Position numbers and translations under genes: made by a program | Shown here: in pieces, positions 1 to 10,535 of the stretch | Numbering within the stretch: position 1 is the first letter of the stretch | Layout of the letters: each line of letters begins with the position of its first letter | Notes under the pieces: model-generated | What the model was told of the DNA's origin: nothing | The model's database searches: none | What the model saw: only the letters and a program-made list of their open reading frames with translations | Source of the DNA: Pseudomonas sp. NC02 | Lineage (GTDB): Bacteria; Pseudomonadota; Gammaproteobacteria; Pseudomonadales; Pseudomonadaceae | Direction: 5' to 3' | Assembly: GCF_002874965.1 (NCBI RefSeq) | Contig: NZ_CP025624.1 | Span: 1,116,001 to 1,180,000 of the forward strand | Length of the DNA: 64,000 nucleotides

Positions 1-215
1 TCAACGCCGGTATCTACCTGCCGGTGGACAAGAAGGTCTTCAAGTCGGCCGCGCTGCGCTTCTCGATGCTCAATGTATTTGATAAGGAATACTTGAGCTC
101 GGCGCGCACCGTGTCGTTCAACTCGGCGCCGGTGAATGGCCTGGCGGCCAGTTCGGCGTATTACAACGTGGGTGAAGAGCGTACGGCGATGGTTTCCCTG
201 GAGGCCAATTTCTAA
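1..215 (+). CDS. TonB-dependent outer membrane receptor, C-terminal end (partial)
   Basis: The frame is open from the left window edge and reads NAGIYLPVDKKVF onward to a TAA at 213-215. The surviving 71 or so residues alternate in the manner of outer-membrane beta strands (LRFSMLNVFDKEYLSS, then TAMVSLEANF), and the protein ends in phenylalanine, the usual signal for outer membrane assembly. NVFDKEYL is typical of the last strands of TonB-dependent siderophore receptors. The N-terminus, plug and TonB box lie outside the window, so the substrate cannot be named. Confidence 0.8.
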   Translation, partial: NAGIYLPVDKKVFKSAALRFSMLNVFDKEYLSSARTVSFNSAPVNGLAASSAYYNVGEERTAMVSLEANF

Positions 216-230
216 CGCGTACGCAAACCC

Positions 231-324
231 AATGTGGGAGCGGGCTTGCTCGCGAAAGCGGTGGGTCAGTCGCCAGATGTATTGACTGAACCAGCGCATT
301 CGCGAGCAAGCCCGCTCCCACATT
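231..324. repeat. REPIN (REP doublet), GTGGGAGCGGGCTTGC family
   Basis: Two inverted copies of GTGGGAGCGGGCTTGCTCGCGA face each other around a short variable centre, giving a long imperfect hairpin. It lies between the receptor gene and the convergent glutaredoxin gene and may also act as a transcription barrier. Such doublets are known to be dispersed by RAYT transposases; none is encoded in this window. Confidence 0.9.
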
Positions 325-350
325 TGATCTGCGGTATTTTACAGAGTGAG

Positions 351-701
351 TTACTTCAGCGCCGCCATGATCGCTTCAGGGTTGTAGTCGCGAATCAGCG
401 TGCCGTTCACGTCCACAAACGGAATCCCGCCGCCCCCCAACGCCTCGTACGCCTTGCGCGCCTGGGCGTCCTTCTCGATATCAAACGCCTGGTAGGGAAT
501 CCCCTTGGAATCCAGAAAGCGCCGGATCTGTTTGCAGTAGCCGCACCACTCGGTGGAATACAGCACCACGCGCGCTGCCGCGCGTGTCTGCTCCGGCACC
601 ACCTGGGAGGGGTTGAACAACCGCTCGATCTTGCCCCAGTTCTGGAAAACCACCACCACCAGCAACACCAGCAGGACTTTCTTCAGAACCCCGCCCAGCA
701 T
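351..701 (-). CDS. Membrane-anchored glutaredoxin-family protein
   Basis: This 116-residue protein has one N-terminal hydrophobic segment (about residues 5-19). A glutaredoxin/thioredoxin-fold domain follows, with a CGYC redox motif at Cys53-Cys56 and a cis-proline segment, GGIPFVDV. It probably reduces disulfides or handles glutathione mixed disulfides at the membrane; which side faces the periplasm cannot be settled from the sequence. Its ATG overlaps the yejK stop codon by one base (TGATG), so it is translationally coupled to yejK. The substrate is unknown. Confidence 0.85.
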   Translation of the reverse strand: MLGGVLKKVLLVLLVVVVFQNWGKIERLFNPSQVVPEQTRAAARVVLYSTEWCGYCKQIRRFLDSKGIPYQAFDIEKDAQARKAYEALGGGGIPFVDVNGTLIRDYNPEAIMAALK

Positions 702-1705
702 CAGTTGCGACGCTTGAGCTGGTCGGTCAACTGGGTCGGCAGGCCCTTGATGATCAAGGTGCCGGCGGCTTCGTCGTATTCGATCTTGTCGCCCAGCAGG
801 TGCGCTTCAAAGCTGATGGACAAGCCTTCGGCACGCCCGGTGAAACGGCGGAACTGGTTGAGGGTGCGTTTATCCGCCGGGATTTCCGGCGACAGGCCGT
901 AGTCCTTGTTGCGGATGTGATCGTAGAAGGCTTTTGGCCGATCTTCATCGATTAACCCGGACAGCTCTTCCAGGCCCATCGGCTCGCCGAGCTTGGCCTG
1001 GCTGCTGGCGTAGTCCACCAGGGTCTTGGTTTTCTCGCGGGCGGACTCGTCCGGCAGATCCTCGCTTTCAACGAAGTCGCTGAAGGCCTTGAGCAGGGTA
1101 CGGGTTTCGCCCGGACCGTCGACGCCTTCCTGGCAGCCGATAAAGTCGCGGAAGTACTCCGAGACCTTCTTGCCGTTCTTGCCCTTGATAAAGGAGATGT
1201 ATTGCTTGGACTGCTTGTTGTTCTGCCACTCGGACACGTTGATCCGCGCTGCGAGGTGCAGTTGGCCAAGGTCGAGGTGGCGCGACGGCGTCACGTCCAG
1301 CTGGTCGGTCACGGCCACGCCTTCGCTGTGGTGCAGCAGGGCGATCGCCAGGTAATCGGTCATGCCCTGTTGATAGTGGGCAAACAGCACGTGGCCGCCG
1401 ATGGAGAGGTTGGACTCCTCCATCAGCTTCTGCAGGTGTTCCACGGCAATACGGCTGAAGGCGGTGAAATCCTTGCCACCGTCGAAATATTCCTTCAACC
1501 AGCCACTGAACGGATGCGCGCCGGACTCGGCATGGAAAAAGCCCCAGGCCTTGCCTTGTTTGGCGTTGTAGCTCTCGTTGAGGTCGGCGAGCATGTTCTC
1601 GATCGCTGCCGACTCGGCAAGCTCGGAGTCGCGGGCGTGGAGAACTGCGGGTGTGCCGTCGGGTTTTTTGTCGATCAGGTGGACGATGCAATGACGGATC
1701 GGCAT
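701..1705 (-). CDS. yejK: Nucleoid-associated protein YejK (NdpA family)
   Basis: The 334-residue product matches the YejK/NdpA family along its length: the start [14 protein letters not shown], the central [23 protein letters not shown] and the C-terminal [16 protein letters not shown] are characteristic. Family members bind the nucleoid in gamma-proteobacteria, with an incompletely known role. The ATG at 1705 is preceded by a GAGAAG ribosome site. It heads a two-gene unit with the glutaredoxin and is divergent from hupN, an arrangement I recall from other Pseudomonas genomes, where nucleoid proteins cluster here. Confidence 0.93.
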   Translation of the reverse strand: MPIRHCIVHLIDKKPDGTPAVLHARDSELAESAAIENMLADLNESYNAKQGKAWGFFHAESGAHPFSGWLKEYFDGGKDFTAFSRIAVEHLQKLMEESNLSIGGHVLFAHYQQGMTDYLAIALLHHSEGVAVTDQLDVTPSRHLDLGQLHLAARINVSEWQNNKQSKQYISFIKGKNGKKVSEYFRDFIGCQEGVDGPGETRTLLKAFSDFVESEDLPDESAREKTKTLVDYASSQAKLGEPMGLEELSGLIDEDRPKAFYDHIRNKDYGLSPEIPADKRTLNQFRRFTGRAEGLSISFEAHLLGDKIEYDEAAGTLIIKGLPTQLTDQLKRRN

Positions 1706-2102
1706 GGGCTTCTCGGCTGGTTGAAGGGGAGGGGTGGGGCTCCCGGAAAAAGTCGCCAGTGTACCGCACCCGCTGGGGATGGCGCTGTTCGGAGGGCGTT
1801 TTGAGCGCCATCCGACGGGCCATATGCCTTTTTTTCACGGTTTAGAGCGATAAAGCTGACCAAATGGGTATGTTGAGGCGGATATTTCCCCGTCTCTGTG
1901 CTAGTTTTGCCCCGTCTTACGCGCAGTCTGGGCGTTAAGCGTGCATTCAGCATTTGTCAGGTCGAACCAAACCCGGTTTCAGGTATCTATAACCCCGATC
2001 TTCGTGGTTATAGCCCTTGGGTGCCAGGCCTTGATGGCAGGGCTCGATGGCTGACACTGCACTCTGCAATCCAAATGAATTTGATAGGGAAGGAACACCA
2101 CA
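1706..2102. promoter_or_regulatory. Divergent yejK / hupN intergenic region with a 25-bp inverted repeat
   Basis: This 397-base gap separates two divergent nucleoid-protein genes and must hold both promoters. No protein-coding signal is convincing. An inverted repeat at 1988-2012 has arms TATAACC and GGTTATA and is about 90 bases upstream of the hupN start. The hupN ribosome site AAGGA lies 8 bases before its ATG. I could not assign -35/-10 boxes with confidence. Confidence 0.5.
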
Positions 2103-2384
2103 ATGGCTATTACTAAAGACCAACTGATCGCTGATCTGGCTGAAGCTGTAGACGCACCGAAAACCACCGTGCGTGCTCTGCTGGACCAACTGAGCCAGAT
2201 CGTTGCTGATCAGCTGGAAAACGGCGGCGAAATCACTCTGCCAGGCGTTGGCAAACTGAAAGTGACCGAGCGTCCTGCCCGTACTGGCCGTAACCCTTCG
2301 ACTGGCGCTGCCATCGAAATCGCTGCCAAGAAAGTTATCAAGCTGGTTGTGGCCAAAGGCCTGACCGACGCTGTTAACAAGTAA
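2103..2384 (+). CDS. hupN: HU-family DNA-binding protein (HupN type)
   Basis: The 93-residue protein is a full-length HU/IHF fold. It has an alpha-helical N-terminal half (MAITKDQLIADLAEAV), the beta-arm segment GVGKLKVTERPARTGRNPSTG with the intercalating proline in RNPSTG, and the C-terminal AAKKVIKLVVAKGL. HU bends and compacts DNA as a dimer. Pseudomonads carry several HU genes; placement beside yejK and rlmF matches the copy called hupN in P. putida, which is a synteny argument. A strong AAGGA ribosome site and a terminator mark it as a monocistronic, probably highly expressed gene. Confidence 0.92.
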   Translation: MAITKDQLIADLAEAVDAPKTTVRALLDQLSQIVADQLENGGEITLPGVGKLKVTERPARTGRNPSTGAAIEIAAKKVIKLVVAKGLTDAVNK

Positions 2385-2395
2385 GACGCAGCAAA

Positions 2396-2434
2396 AAAAA
2401 CCGTGCTCCGGAGCGATCCGGGCACGGTTTTTTG
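2396..2434 (+). terminator. Rho-independent terminator of hupN
   Basis: A stem with arms AACCGTGC and GCACGGTT, extended by TCCGG/CCGG, is followed by a run of six or more T and preceded by eight A. It lies 15 bases after the hupN stop and before the convergent rlmF stop, so it can serve both strands. Confidence 0.92.
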
Positions 2435-2448
2435 TTGCCTGCGATTTA

Positions 2449-3519
2449 TCAGTCTTTACGGGCCCAACGCTGGCGCCACACCTGTTGCTCGCTCGGGGTC
2501 TGGAACGTCCAGGCGACGAAGCGGCTCTGCTTCTGGCCCTGGGACATCTCTACCACCTGGCTTTCCAGCACACCGGCCTTTTTCAGCGCTGTCTGAATGG
2601 CCGGCAAGTTCGACGCTTTCGACACCAGCGTGCTGAACCACAGCACCTTGTGCTGGAAATGCGCGCTTTCAGCGATCAGTTGCGTCACGAACCGCGCTTC
2701 ACCGCCTTCACACCACAACTCCGCCGACTGGCCACCGAAGTTCAGCACCGGCAACTTGCGTTTCGGATCAGCCTTGCCCAGTGCGCGCCATTTACGTTCG
2801 CTGCCCTTGGTCGCTTCATCCATGGACGCGTGGAAGGGCGGGTTGCACATGGTCAGGTCAAACCGCTCGCCCGGCTCCAGCAAACCCAGCAGGATCTGCT
2901 TGGGGTTGGTTTGCTGGCGCAGCTGGATGGCCTTGTTCAGCCCGTTGGACTGCACGATCGCCTTGGCGGCGGCCACGGCGGTCGGGTCGACTTCCGAGCC
3001 GAGGAAGTTCCAGCGGTACTCGCTGTAGCCAATCAACGGATAGACGCAGTTGGCGCCCATGCCGATGTCCAGCACCTTCACCGGCGCGCCACGGGGGATC
3101 ACGCCTTCGTTGACGCTCGCCAGCAGGTCGGCGAGGAAGTGCACGTAGTCGGCACGCCCCGGTACCGGTGGGCACAGGTAGTCAGCCGGGATATCCCAGT
3201 GATTGATGCCGTAGAACGCCTTGAGCAACGCCCGGTTGAACACCCGCACCGCGTCTGGGCTGGCAAAGTCGATGCTTTCCTTGCCGTACGGGTTGATGAT
3301 CACGAATTGCGCCAGTTCGGGCGTGGTCTTGATCAGCGCCTGGAAGTCGTAACGGCCCTGGTGGCGGTTACGTGGGTGCAAGGTGGCCTCTTTGCGCGGA
3401 ACGACGGGCTTGGCCGGCGTACTGGATTTTGGCTTCTTGCGCGGTGCTTTGGGTGTGCTGGGGGCGGTCATGGGCTGCGTCGATTCTGCGTTTGTTTCAA
3501 AAGTGGCGGGTATTGTCAC
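2449..3519 (-). CDS. rlmF: 23S rRNA (adenine(1618)-N(6))-methyltransferase RlmF
   Basis: RlmF methylates A1618 of 23S rRNA using S-adenosylmethionine. The SAM-binding loop [13 protein letters not shown] (about residues 149-161) and the amino-methyltransferase catalytic motif NPPF (226-229) are both present. [12 protein letters not shown] near residue 48 is characteristic of the family. The first 40 residues are a low-complexity Pro/Lys/Ser tail. The GTG at 3519 has an AAGGA site just upstream; an in-frame ATG at 3471 is the alternative start. It is convergent with hupN and downstream of valS. Confidence 0.93.
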   Translation of the reverse strand: MTIPATFETNAESTQPMTAPSTPKAPRKKPKSSTPAKPVVPRKEATLHPRNRHQGRYDFQALIKTTPELAQFVIINPYGKESIDFASPDAVRVFNRALLKAFYGINHWDIPADYLCPPVPGRADYVHFLADLLASVNEGVIPRGAPVKVLDIGMGANCVYPLIGYSEYRWNFLGSEVDPTAVAAAKAIVQSNGLNKAIQLRQQTNPKQILLGLLEPGERFDLTMCNPPFHASMDEATKGSERKWRALGKADPKRKLPVLNFGGQSAELWCEGGEARFVTQLIAESAHFQHKVLWFSTLVSKASNLPAIQTALKKAGVLESQVVEMSQGQKQSRFVAWTFQTPSEQQVWRQRWARKD

Positions 3520-3542
3520 ACATTCCTTGGTCGAACTCGGTC

Positions 3543-3635
3543 AAATGTGGGAGCTGGCTTGCCTGCGATGCAGGCGACTCGGTGTATCTGCCAGACCGAG
3601 GCGATGCCATCGCAGGCAAGCCAGCTCCCACATTG
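3543..3635. repeat. REPIN, GTGGGAGCTGGCTTGCCTGCGATG family
   Basis: Inverted copies of AATGTGGGAGCTGGCTTGCC flank a roughly 45-base centre that contains a second small inverted repeat (CGATGC / GCATCG type). It lies between the rlmF start and the valS terminator. The core (GCTGGCTTGCC) differs from the common GCGGGCTTGCTCGCGA doublets in this window. Confidence 0.88.
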
Positions 3636-3678
3636 GTCGGGTTTCCAAAGAGAAATAGCGGTGTTTTTCCAAGCAAAA

Positions 3679-3703
3679 AAAAGAGACCCGAAGGTCTCTT
3701 TTT
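3679..3703 (-). terminator. Rho-independent terminator of valS
   Basis: Stem AAGAGACC / GGTCTCTT with a CGAA tetraloop. Read on the minus strand it is followed by eight T, and it begins about 20 bases after the valS stop. A T run on the plus strand makes it potentially bidirectional. Confidence 0.9.
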
Positions 3704-3719
3704 CCGCACGGGCAGCCTC

Positions 3720-6566
3720 TTACAGGCTGGAAATCCGTGCGTGTTGCTCCGCCAGCTTGCCCAAAGCCTGTTCAGCTTCAGCCAGTTTGGCGCGTTCTTT
3801 CTCGATCACTTCAGCAGGAGCCTTGTCGACGAACGCCGCGTTGGACAGCTTGCCGCCCACCCGCTGCACTTCGCCTTGCAGGCGCAGGATTTCCTTGTCC
3901 AGGCGCGCCAGTTCGGCACCCTTGTCGATCAGGCCGGCCATCGGCACCAGCACTTCCATCTCGCCCACCAGTGCGGTGGCGGACAGCGGTGCTTCTTCGC
4001 CAGCGGCCAATACGGTGATCGACTCCAGCTTCGCCAGCTTCTTGAGCAGCGCGTCGTTCTCGGTGAGGCGACGCAGGTCTTCGCTGCTGGCGTTCTTCAC
4101 GAACACGGCCAGTGGCTTGCCCGGACCGATATTCATCTCGGCGCGGATGTTGCGCGTACCCATCATCAGGGTCTTGAGCCACTCGATATCGCTTTCGGCT
4201 GCCTCGTCAATGCGGGCTTCGTTGGCCACCGGCCAAGGTTGCAGCATGATGGTCTTGCCGTCTTTGCCCGCCAGCGGCGCGATGCGCTGCCAGATTTCTT
4301 CGGTGATGAACGGCATGAACGGATGCGCCAGGCGCAACGCCACTTCCAGTACGCGCACCAGGGTTTGACGGGTGCCGCGCTGACGTTCGATCGGCGAGTT
4401 CTCGTCCCACAGCACGGGCTTGGACAGTTCCAGGTACCAGTCGCAATACTGGTTCCAGATGAACTCGTACAGGGCCTGCGCCGCCAGGTCGAAGCGGAAC
4501 TGGTCGAGTTGACGGGTCACTTCGGCTTCGGTGCGCTGCAGCTGGGAGATGATCCAGCGGTCCGCCAGGGACAGCTCGATGGTCTCGCCGTTCTGGCCGC
4601 AGTCTTCGCCTTTATCCAGTACGTAGCGCGCGGCATTCCAGATCTTGTTGCAGAAGTTGCGATAGCCTTCGACGCGGCCCATGTCGAACTTGATGTCGCG
4701 ACCGGTGGACGCCAGCGAGCAGAAGGTAAAGCGCAGGGCGTCGGTGCCGTAGCTGGCGATGCCGTCTGCGAACTCGTCGCGGGTCTGCTTCTCGATCTTC
4801 TTCGCCAGTTTCGGCTGCATCAGGCCCGAGGTGCGTTTCTGCACCAGGGTTTCCAGGTCGATGCCGTCGATGATGTCCAGCGGGTCCAGGACGTTGCCCT
4901 TGGACTTGGACATCTTCTGGCCCTGGCCATCACGCACCAGGCCGTGCACGTACACGGTCTTGAACGGTACCTGCGGGGTGCCGTCTTCGTTCTTCACCAA
5001 GTGCATGGTGAGCATGATCATCCGGGCGACCCAGAAGAAAATGATGTCGAAGCCGGTGACCAGCACGTCGGTGGAGTGGAATTTCTTCAGGAATTCGGTC
5101 TGTTGCGGCCAGCCGAGGGTGGAGAACGTCCACAGGCCCGAGCTGAACCAGGTGTCCAGTACGTCGTTGTCCTGTTGCAGCGCCACGTCCGCGCCAAGGT
5201 TGTGCTTGGCACGTACTTCGGCTTCGTCGCGGCCCACGTAGACCTTGCCCGACTCGTCGTACCAGGCCGGAATCCGGTGGCCCCACCACAGCTGGCGGCT
5301 GATGCACCAATCCTGGATGTCACGCATCCACGAGAAGTACATGTTTTCGTACTGTTTCGGCACGAACGCGATGCGGCCGTCTTCCACGGCAGCAATCGCG
5401 GGCTCAGCCAGCGGCTTGGTGGACACGTACCACTGGTCGGTCAGCCAGGGCTCGATGATGGTGCCGGAGCGGTCGCCCTTCGGCACTTTCAGGCCGTGGT
5501 CGTCAACGCTTACCAGCAGGCCGGCGGCGTCGAAGGCGGCAACGATCTGCTTGCGCGCCTCAAAACGGTCGAGGCCGGCGTATTCAGCCGGGATCTTGCC
5601 GTCGATGCTCTCGTTCAGCGTGCCGTCGAGGTTGAACACCTGGCAGGCCGGCAGAACGGCGGCGTTTTTATCGAAGATGTTCAGCAGCGGCAGGTTGTGG
5701 CGCTTGCCGACTTCGTAGTCGTTGAAATCGTGGGCCGGGGTGATTTTCACGCAGCCGGTGCCGAATTCAGGGTCGCAGTAGTCATCCGCGATAATCGGGA
5801 TGCGACGGCCAACCAGCGGCAGCTCGACGAACTTGCCGATCAGCGCCTGGTAGCGCTCATCGTTCGGGTTGACCGCGACGGCGGCGTCGCCGAGCATGGT
5901 TTCCGGACGGGTGGTGGCGACGATCAGGTAATCATTGCCTTCGGCGGTCTTGGCGCCGTCAGCCAACGGGTACTTGAGGTTCCACAGGAAACCTTTCTCG
6001 TCGTGGTTTTCCACTTCAAGGTCGGAAATCGCCGTGTGCAGCTTGGTGTCCCAGTTGACCAGGCGCTTGCCGCGATAGATCAGGCCGTCTTCATGCAGGC
6101 GCACGAAGGCTTCCTTCACGGCTTCCGACAGGCCGTCGTCCATGGTGAAGCGCTCGCGGCTCCAGTCGACGGACGAGCCCAGGCGACGGATCTGACGGCT
6201 GATATTGCCGCCGGACTGATCCTTCCATTCCCAGATTTTCTCGAGGAATTTCTCGCGGCCCAGGTCGTGACGGTTCTGGCCGGTGGCTTCCAGTTGGCGT
6301 TCCACCAGCATCTGGGTGGCGATACCGGCGTGGTCTGTACCTGGTTGCCATAGGGTATTGCGACCCTGCATGCGGCGGAAACGAATCAGGGCATCCATGA
6401 TCGCATTGTTGAAGCCATGGCCCATGTGCAGGCTGCCAGTGACGTTCGGTGGCGGAATCATGATGGTGTAGGCATCGCCCGCGCCTTGCGGAGCGAAATA
6501 ATTCTCGGACTCCCAGGTCTGGTACCAGGAAGTTTCAATAGCGTGCGGCTGGTAGGTCTTATCCAT
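3720..6566 (-). CDS. valS: Valyl-tRNA synthetase
   Basis: This class I aminoacyl-tRNA synthetase charges tRNA-Val. The HIGH motif reads HMGH (residues 47-50), the lysine signature is KMSKS in [14 protein letters not shown], and the editing domain carries GDAAVAVNP. An anticodon-binding domain and a C-terminal coiled-coil arm ([15 protein letters not shown] to the end) complete a 948-residue enzyme of normal length. I chose the ATG at 6566 ([11 protein letters not shown]), which matches my recollection of the P. aeruginosa start; an in-frame ATG at 6590 would add eight residues and has no better ribosome site. Confidence 0.97.
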   Translation of the reverse strand: MDKTYQPHAIETSWYQTWESENYFAPQGAGDAYTIMIPPPNVTGSLHMGHGFNNAIMDALIRFRRMQGRNTLWQPGTDHAGIATQMLVERQLEATGQNRHDLGREKFLEKIWEWKDQSGGNISRQIRRLGSSVDWSRERFTMDDGLSEAVKEAFVRLHEDGLIYRGKRLVNWDTKLHTAISDLEVENHDEKGFLWNLKYPLADGAKTAEGNDYLIVATTRPETMLGDAAVAVNPNDERYQALIGKFVELPLVGRRIPIIADDYCDPEFGTGCVKITPAHDFNDYEVGKRHNLPLLNIFDKNAAVLPACQVFNLDGTLNESIDGKIPAEYAGLDRFEARKQIVAAFDAAGLLVSVDDHGLKVPKGDRSGTIIEPWLTDQWYVSTKPLAEPAIAAVEDGRIAFVPKQYENMYFSWMRDIQDWCISRQLWWGHRIPAWYDESGKVYVGRDEAEVRAKHNLGADVALQQDNDVLDTWFSSGLWTFSTLGWPQQTEFLKKFHSTDVLVTGFDIIFFWVARMIMLTMHLVKNEDGTPQVPFKTVYVHGLVRDGQGQKMSKSKGNVLDPLDIIDGIDLETLVQKRTSGLMQPKLAKKIEKQTRDEFADGIASYGTDALRFTFCSLASTGRDIKFDMGRVEGYRNFCNKIWNAARYVLDKGEDCGQNGETIELSLADRWIISQLQRTEAEVTRQLDQFRFDLAAQALYEFIWNQYCDWYLELSKPVLWDENSPIERQRGTRQTLVRVLEVALRLAHPFMPFITEEIWQRIAPLAGKDGKTIMLQPWPVANEARIDEAAESDIEWLKTLMMGTRNIRAEMNIGPGKPLAVFVKNASSEDLRRLTENDALLKKLAKLESITVLAAGEEAPLSATALVGEMEVLVPMAGLIDKGAELARLDKEILRLQGEVQRVGGKLSNAAFVDKAPAEVIEKERAKLAEAEQALGKLAEQHARISSL

Positions 6567-6635
6567 GCGCGGCGGGACCCTAGTTGGCATTAATTCAGGA
6601 AAGCCGACAAGTATAACGGGGGATAGGGGAGAGGG

Positions 6636-6734
6636 GTAGGAGCGAGCTTGCTCGCGAAAAACCTGAGGGCGGCGCGTTCATTCAGGATGTACGCGTTATC
6701 GTTCACGCCCTTCGCGAGCAAGCCCGCTCCCACA
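6636..6734. repeat. REPIN, GAGCGAGCTTGCTCGCGA / GTGGGAGCGGGCTTGC variant
   Basis: The left arm reads TAGGAGCGAGCTTGCTCGCGAA and the right arm, inverted, reads GTGGGAGCGGGCTTGCTCGCG, so the two halves are diverged copies. It separates the valS start from the end of the holC operon. Confidence 0.85.
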
Positions 6735-6751
6735 GGGGATATGTGTCAGCC

Positions 6752-7156
6752 TTAGTTCTGGTACTGGCTCAACAACCGTTCCATGCGCGCATCCAGCCGG
6801 CGCTTGATCTCGGTTTCGATATGCGGGGCAAAATCGTCGATCACGTCTTGCATGATCAGTTGCGCGGCGGCGCGCAGTTCGTTGTCCAGGTGCAGCAGCA
6901 GGGCGTCGGGGGCTTTTTCGGCGGCAGGTACGGCAACAGCCGCAGCCGGCGCAGCTTGTGCCACGGGCGTTTCGACAGGTTCCGGCGTAACCGGCTTGCC
7001 ACCCACCATATCGAACAGCAGGGGAATTTGTACGTCACCGTTGACCGCATCGGTCAGCAATGGCGGTTGCAGGTCATCATCACCGAGCAGCTTGCGGATC
7101 GACTCAAGGTCGTCCAGCAGGTGGTCAGAGTCTTTTAGCGGGTTTGGAGTGTCCAT
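6752..7156 (-). CDS. Conserved hypothetical protein linked to holC
   Basis: A 134-residue acidic protein with three visible parts. The N-terminal helix (LLDDLESIRKLLGDD) is followed by an Ala/Pro-rich linker around residues 65-85, and then by a helical C-terminus (LHLDNELRAAAQLIMQDVIDDFAPHIETEIKRRL). No catalytic motif is visible and I do not know its function. It starts 7 bases after the holC stop on the same strand, and I recall the same pairing in other pseudomonads, which suggests a role near the polymerase III clamp-loader or single-strand-binding interface. That role is inference only. Confidence 0.75.
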   Translation of the reverse strand: MDTPNPLKDSDHLLDDLESIRKLLGDDDLQPPLLTDAVNGDVQIPLLFDMVGGKPVTPEPVETPVAQAAPAAAVAVPAAEKAPDALLLHLDNELRAAAQLIMQDVIDDFAPHIETEIKRRLDARMERLLSQYQN

Positions 7157-7163
7157 CGTGTGC

Positions 7164-7592
7164 TCAAAGTCGTTGTAGCCGGTGATCTTGCAGAGAATAG
7201 CCCTGTTCGCGGTAGAAACGGAAACTCTCCCGCGCGGCCTGACGAATAGCCGGGTCTTCCACCACCACTTCCGCCACGCGGGCGAAACCCTTGGCGAAGG
7301 CCGGTACTTTCAGGTCAAGGTTGACCAGCAGGTCTGTGTGATCGCCGCAGCTGTCGCCCAAACCCAGTACCACCAGGCCTTCCGGTTCTGATTCGGCGGC
7401 ACCGTGGGGCACGAAGCTTTCGCCCTTGAAGCGCCACAGGCGGGCGTCGAGGTCGTCACGCTGGGCGGCATCGCTGCAATGCAGGTAGATACGGTGGCCC
7501 ATGCGCCAGGCTTTTTCGGTGAGCTTGCAGGCAAAGTCCAGGCGCGCGGAAGGATCGGCGCTGGGCAATATATAGAAGTCGACTTGGGTCAT
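7164..7592 (-). CDS. holC: DNA polymerase III subunit chi
   Basis: Chi links the clamp loader to single-strand-binding protein at the replication fork. The 142-residue product shows the family pattern: TQVDFYILPSADPSARLDFACKLTEKAWRMGHRIYLHC near the start, then LWRFKGESFVPHGAAE and VVLGLGDSC. The length is normal. The ATG at 7592 has a CAGGAA ribosome site; just upstream is a GC-rich hairpin (7606-7633) separating it from pepA, the gene preceding it on this strand. Confidence 0.92.
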   Translation of the reverse strand: MTQVDFYILPSADPSARLDFACKLTEKAWRMGHRIYLHCSDAAQRDDLDARLWRFKGESFVPHGAAESEPEGLVVLGLGDSCGDHTDLLVNLDLKVPAFAKGFARVAEVVVEDPAIRQAARESFRFYREQGYSLQDHRLQRL

Positions 7593-7605
7593 TGCGGTTC
7601 CTGAG

Positions 7606-7633
7606 CCCCGGGCGGCTTTACAAGCGCCCGGGG
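7606..7633 (-). other. GC-rich stem-loop between pepA and holC
   Basis: A perfect 9-bp stem, CCCCGGGCG / CGCCCGGGG, encloses a 10-base loop 11 bases after the pepA stop and 13 bases before the holC start. No T run follows it on the minus strand, so it is not a standard terminator. It could be an mRNA processing or stabilising structure that separates pepA from holC expression. Confidence 0.6.
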
Positions 7634-7643
7634 ATCTTCATTT

Positions 7644-9404
<1,761 letters not shown>

Positions 9405-9416
9405 GGAGTGTCTGGT

Positions 9417-10535
9417 TTGATCGTCTTCCGTTATCTATCCCGCGAAGTCCTGTTGACCCTGAGTGCCGTGAGTGCGGTATTGCTGGTCATCATCATGAGT
9501 GGTCGCTTCGTCAAATACCTCGCCCAGGCTGCCTCGGGTGCCCTGGATCCGGGTTCGCTGTTCCTGATCATGGGCTTTCGCCTGCCGGGCTTCCTGCAGT
9601 TGATCCTGCCATTGGGCCTGTTTCTCGGGATTCTGCTGGCCTACGGCCGCTTGTACCTTGAAAGCGAAATGACCGTGTTGTCGGCCACCGGCATGAGCCA
9701 GCAACGTTTGCTGGCCATGACCATGGTTCCGGCCACCGGTATCGCGCTGGTGGTGGCCTGGCTGAGCTTGAGCCTGGCACCCCAGGGCGCCATGCAGTTC
9801 CAGCTGGTGCTGAACAAACAGGACGCCATGACCGAATTCGACACCCTGGAGCCGGGCCGCTTCCAAGCGCTCAACGACGGCACCCGGGTGACCTATACCG
9901 AGCAAATGTCGGATGACCGTGCCAACCTGGGAGGGGTGTTCATCTCCCAGAAAAACCTCGGCCAGAACCAGAAAGACCGTGGTATTTCGATTCTGGTGGC
10001 CGACAAGGGGCGCCAGGAAGTGCGCCCGGATGGCAGCCGTTACCTGATCCTGGAAGATGGCTATCGCTATGACGGCAGCCCCGGTCAGGCCGATTACCGC
10101 GCAATCAAGTACGACACCTATGGCGTGATGCTGGCCCGGCCGGATGTCAGCGATGAGGTCACCGACCGCGACGCGATCCCGACCCCAGACCTGATCGGCA
10201 GCAAGGAACTGCGTTCGATCGCCGAGCTGCAATGGCGGATTTCCCTGCCGCTGCTGGTGTTCATCGTGACCTTGATGGCCGTGCCGCTGTCCCGGGTCAA
10301 CCCGCGCCAGGGCCGCTTCCTCAAGCTGCTGCCGGCGATCCTGCTTTATATGGCTTACCTGACCATCCTGATTTCCGCCCGCGGCTCCCTGGAGAAGGGC
10401 AAACTGCCGCCGGCCCTTGGGTTGTGGTGGGTCCACGGGGTCTTCCTGGCCATTGGCCTGGGGCTGCTTTATTGGGAGCCGATGCGGTTGAAGATGCGGA
10501 GTCGTCGCAGCGTGAAGGAGATGGCCCGTGGTTAA
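9417..10535 (+). CDS. lptF: LPS export permease LptF
   Basis: LptF pairs with LptG and the LptB ATPase to extract lipopolysaccharide from the inner membrane and feed the Lpt bridge. The protein shows the LptF layout: TM helices in residues 1-120, a periplasmic beta-jellyroll (about 130-265, including TRVTYTEQMSDD), then further TM helices (LLVFIVTLMAVPLSRVNPRQGRFLKLLPA). I chose the TTG at 9417 because a TGGAG ribosome site lies 8 bases before it; the in-frame GTG at 9408 overlaps that same site. This also matches the MIVFRYLSREV start I recall from P. aeruginosa. Confidence 0.95.
   Translation: MIVFRYLSREVLLTLSAVSAVLLVIIMSGRFVKYLAQAASGALDPGSLFLIMGFRLPGFLQLILPLGLFLGILLAYGRLYLESEMTVLSATGMSQQRLLAMTMVPATGIALVVAWLSLSLAPQGAMQFQLVLNKQDAMTEFDTLEPGRFQALNDGTRVTYTEQMSDDRANLGGVFISQKNLGQNQKDRGISILVADKGRQEVRPDGSRYLILEDGYRYDGSPGQADYRAIKYDTYGVMLARPDVSDEVTDRDAIPTPDLIGSKELRSIAELQWRISLPLLVFIVTLMAVPLSRVNPRQGRFLKLLPAILLYMAYLTILISARGSLEKGKLPPALGLWWVHGVFLAIGLGLLYWEPMRLKMRSRRSVKEMARG

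Noticed and set aside
3372..6353. A 993-codon open frame antisense to valS
   Set aside because: It is the mirror of a highly conserved synthetase in GC-rich DNA; its translation is rich in His/Arg/Gln/Val repeats and lacks a ribosome site or any family pattern.
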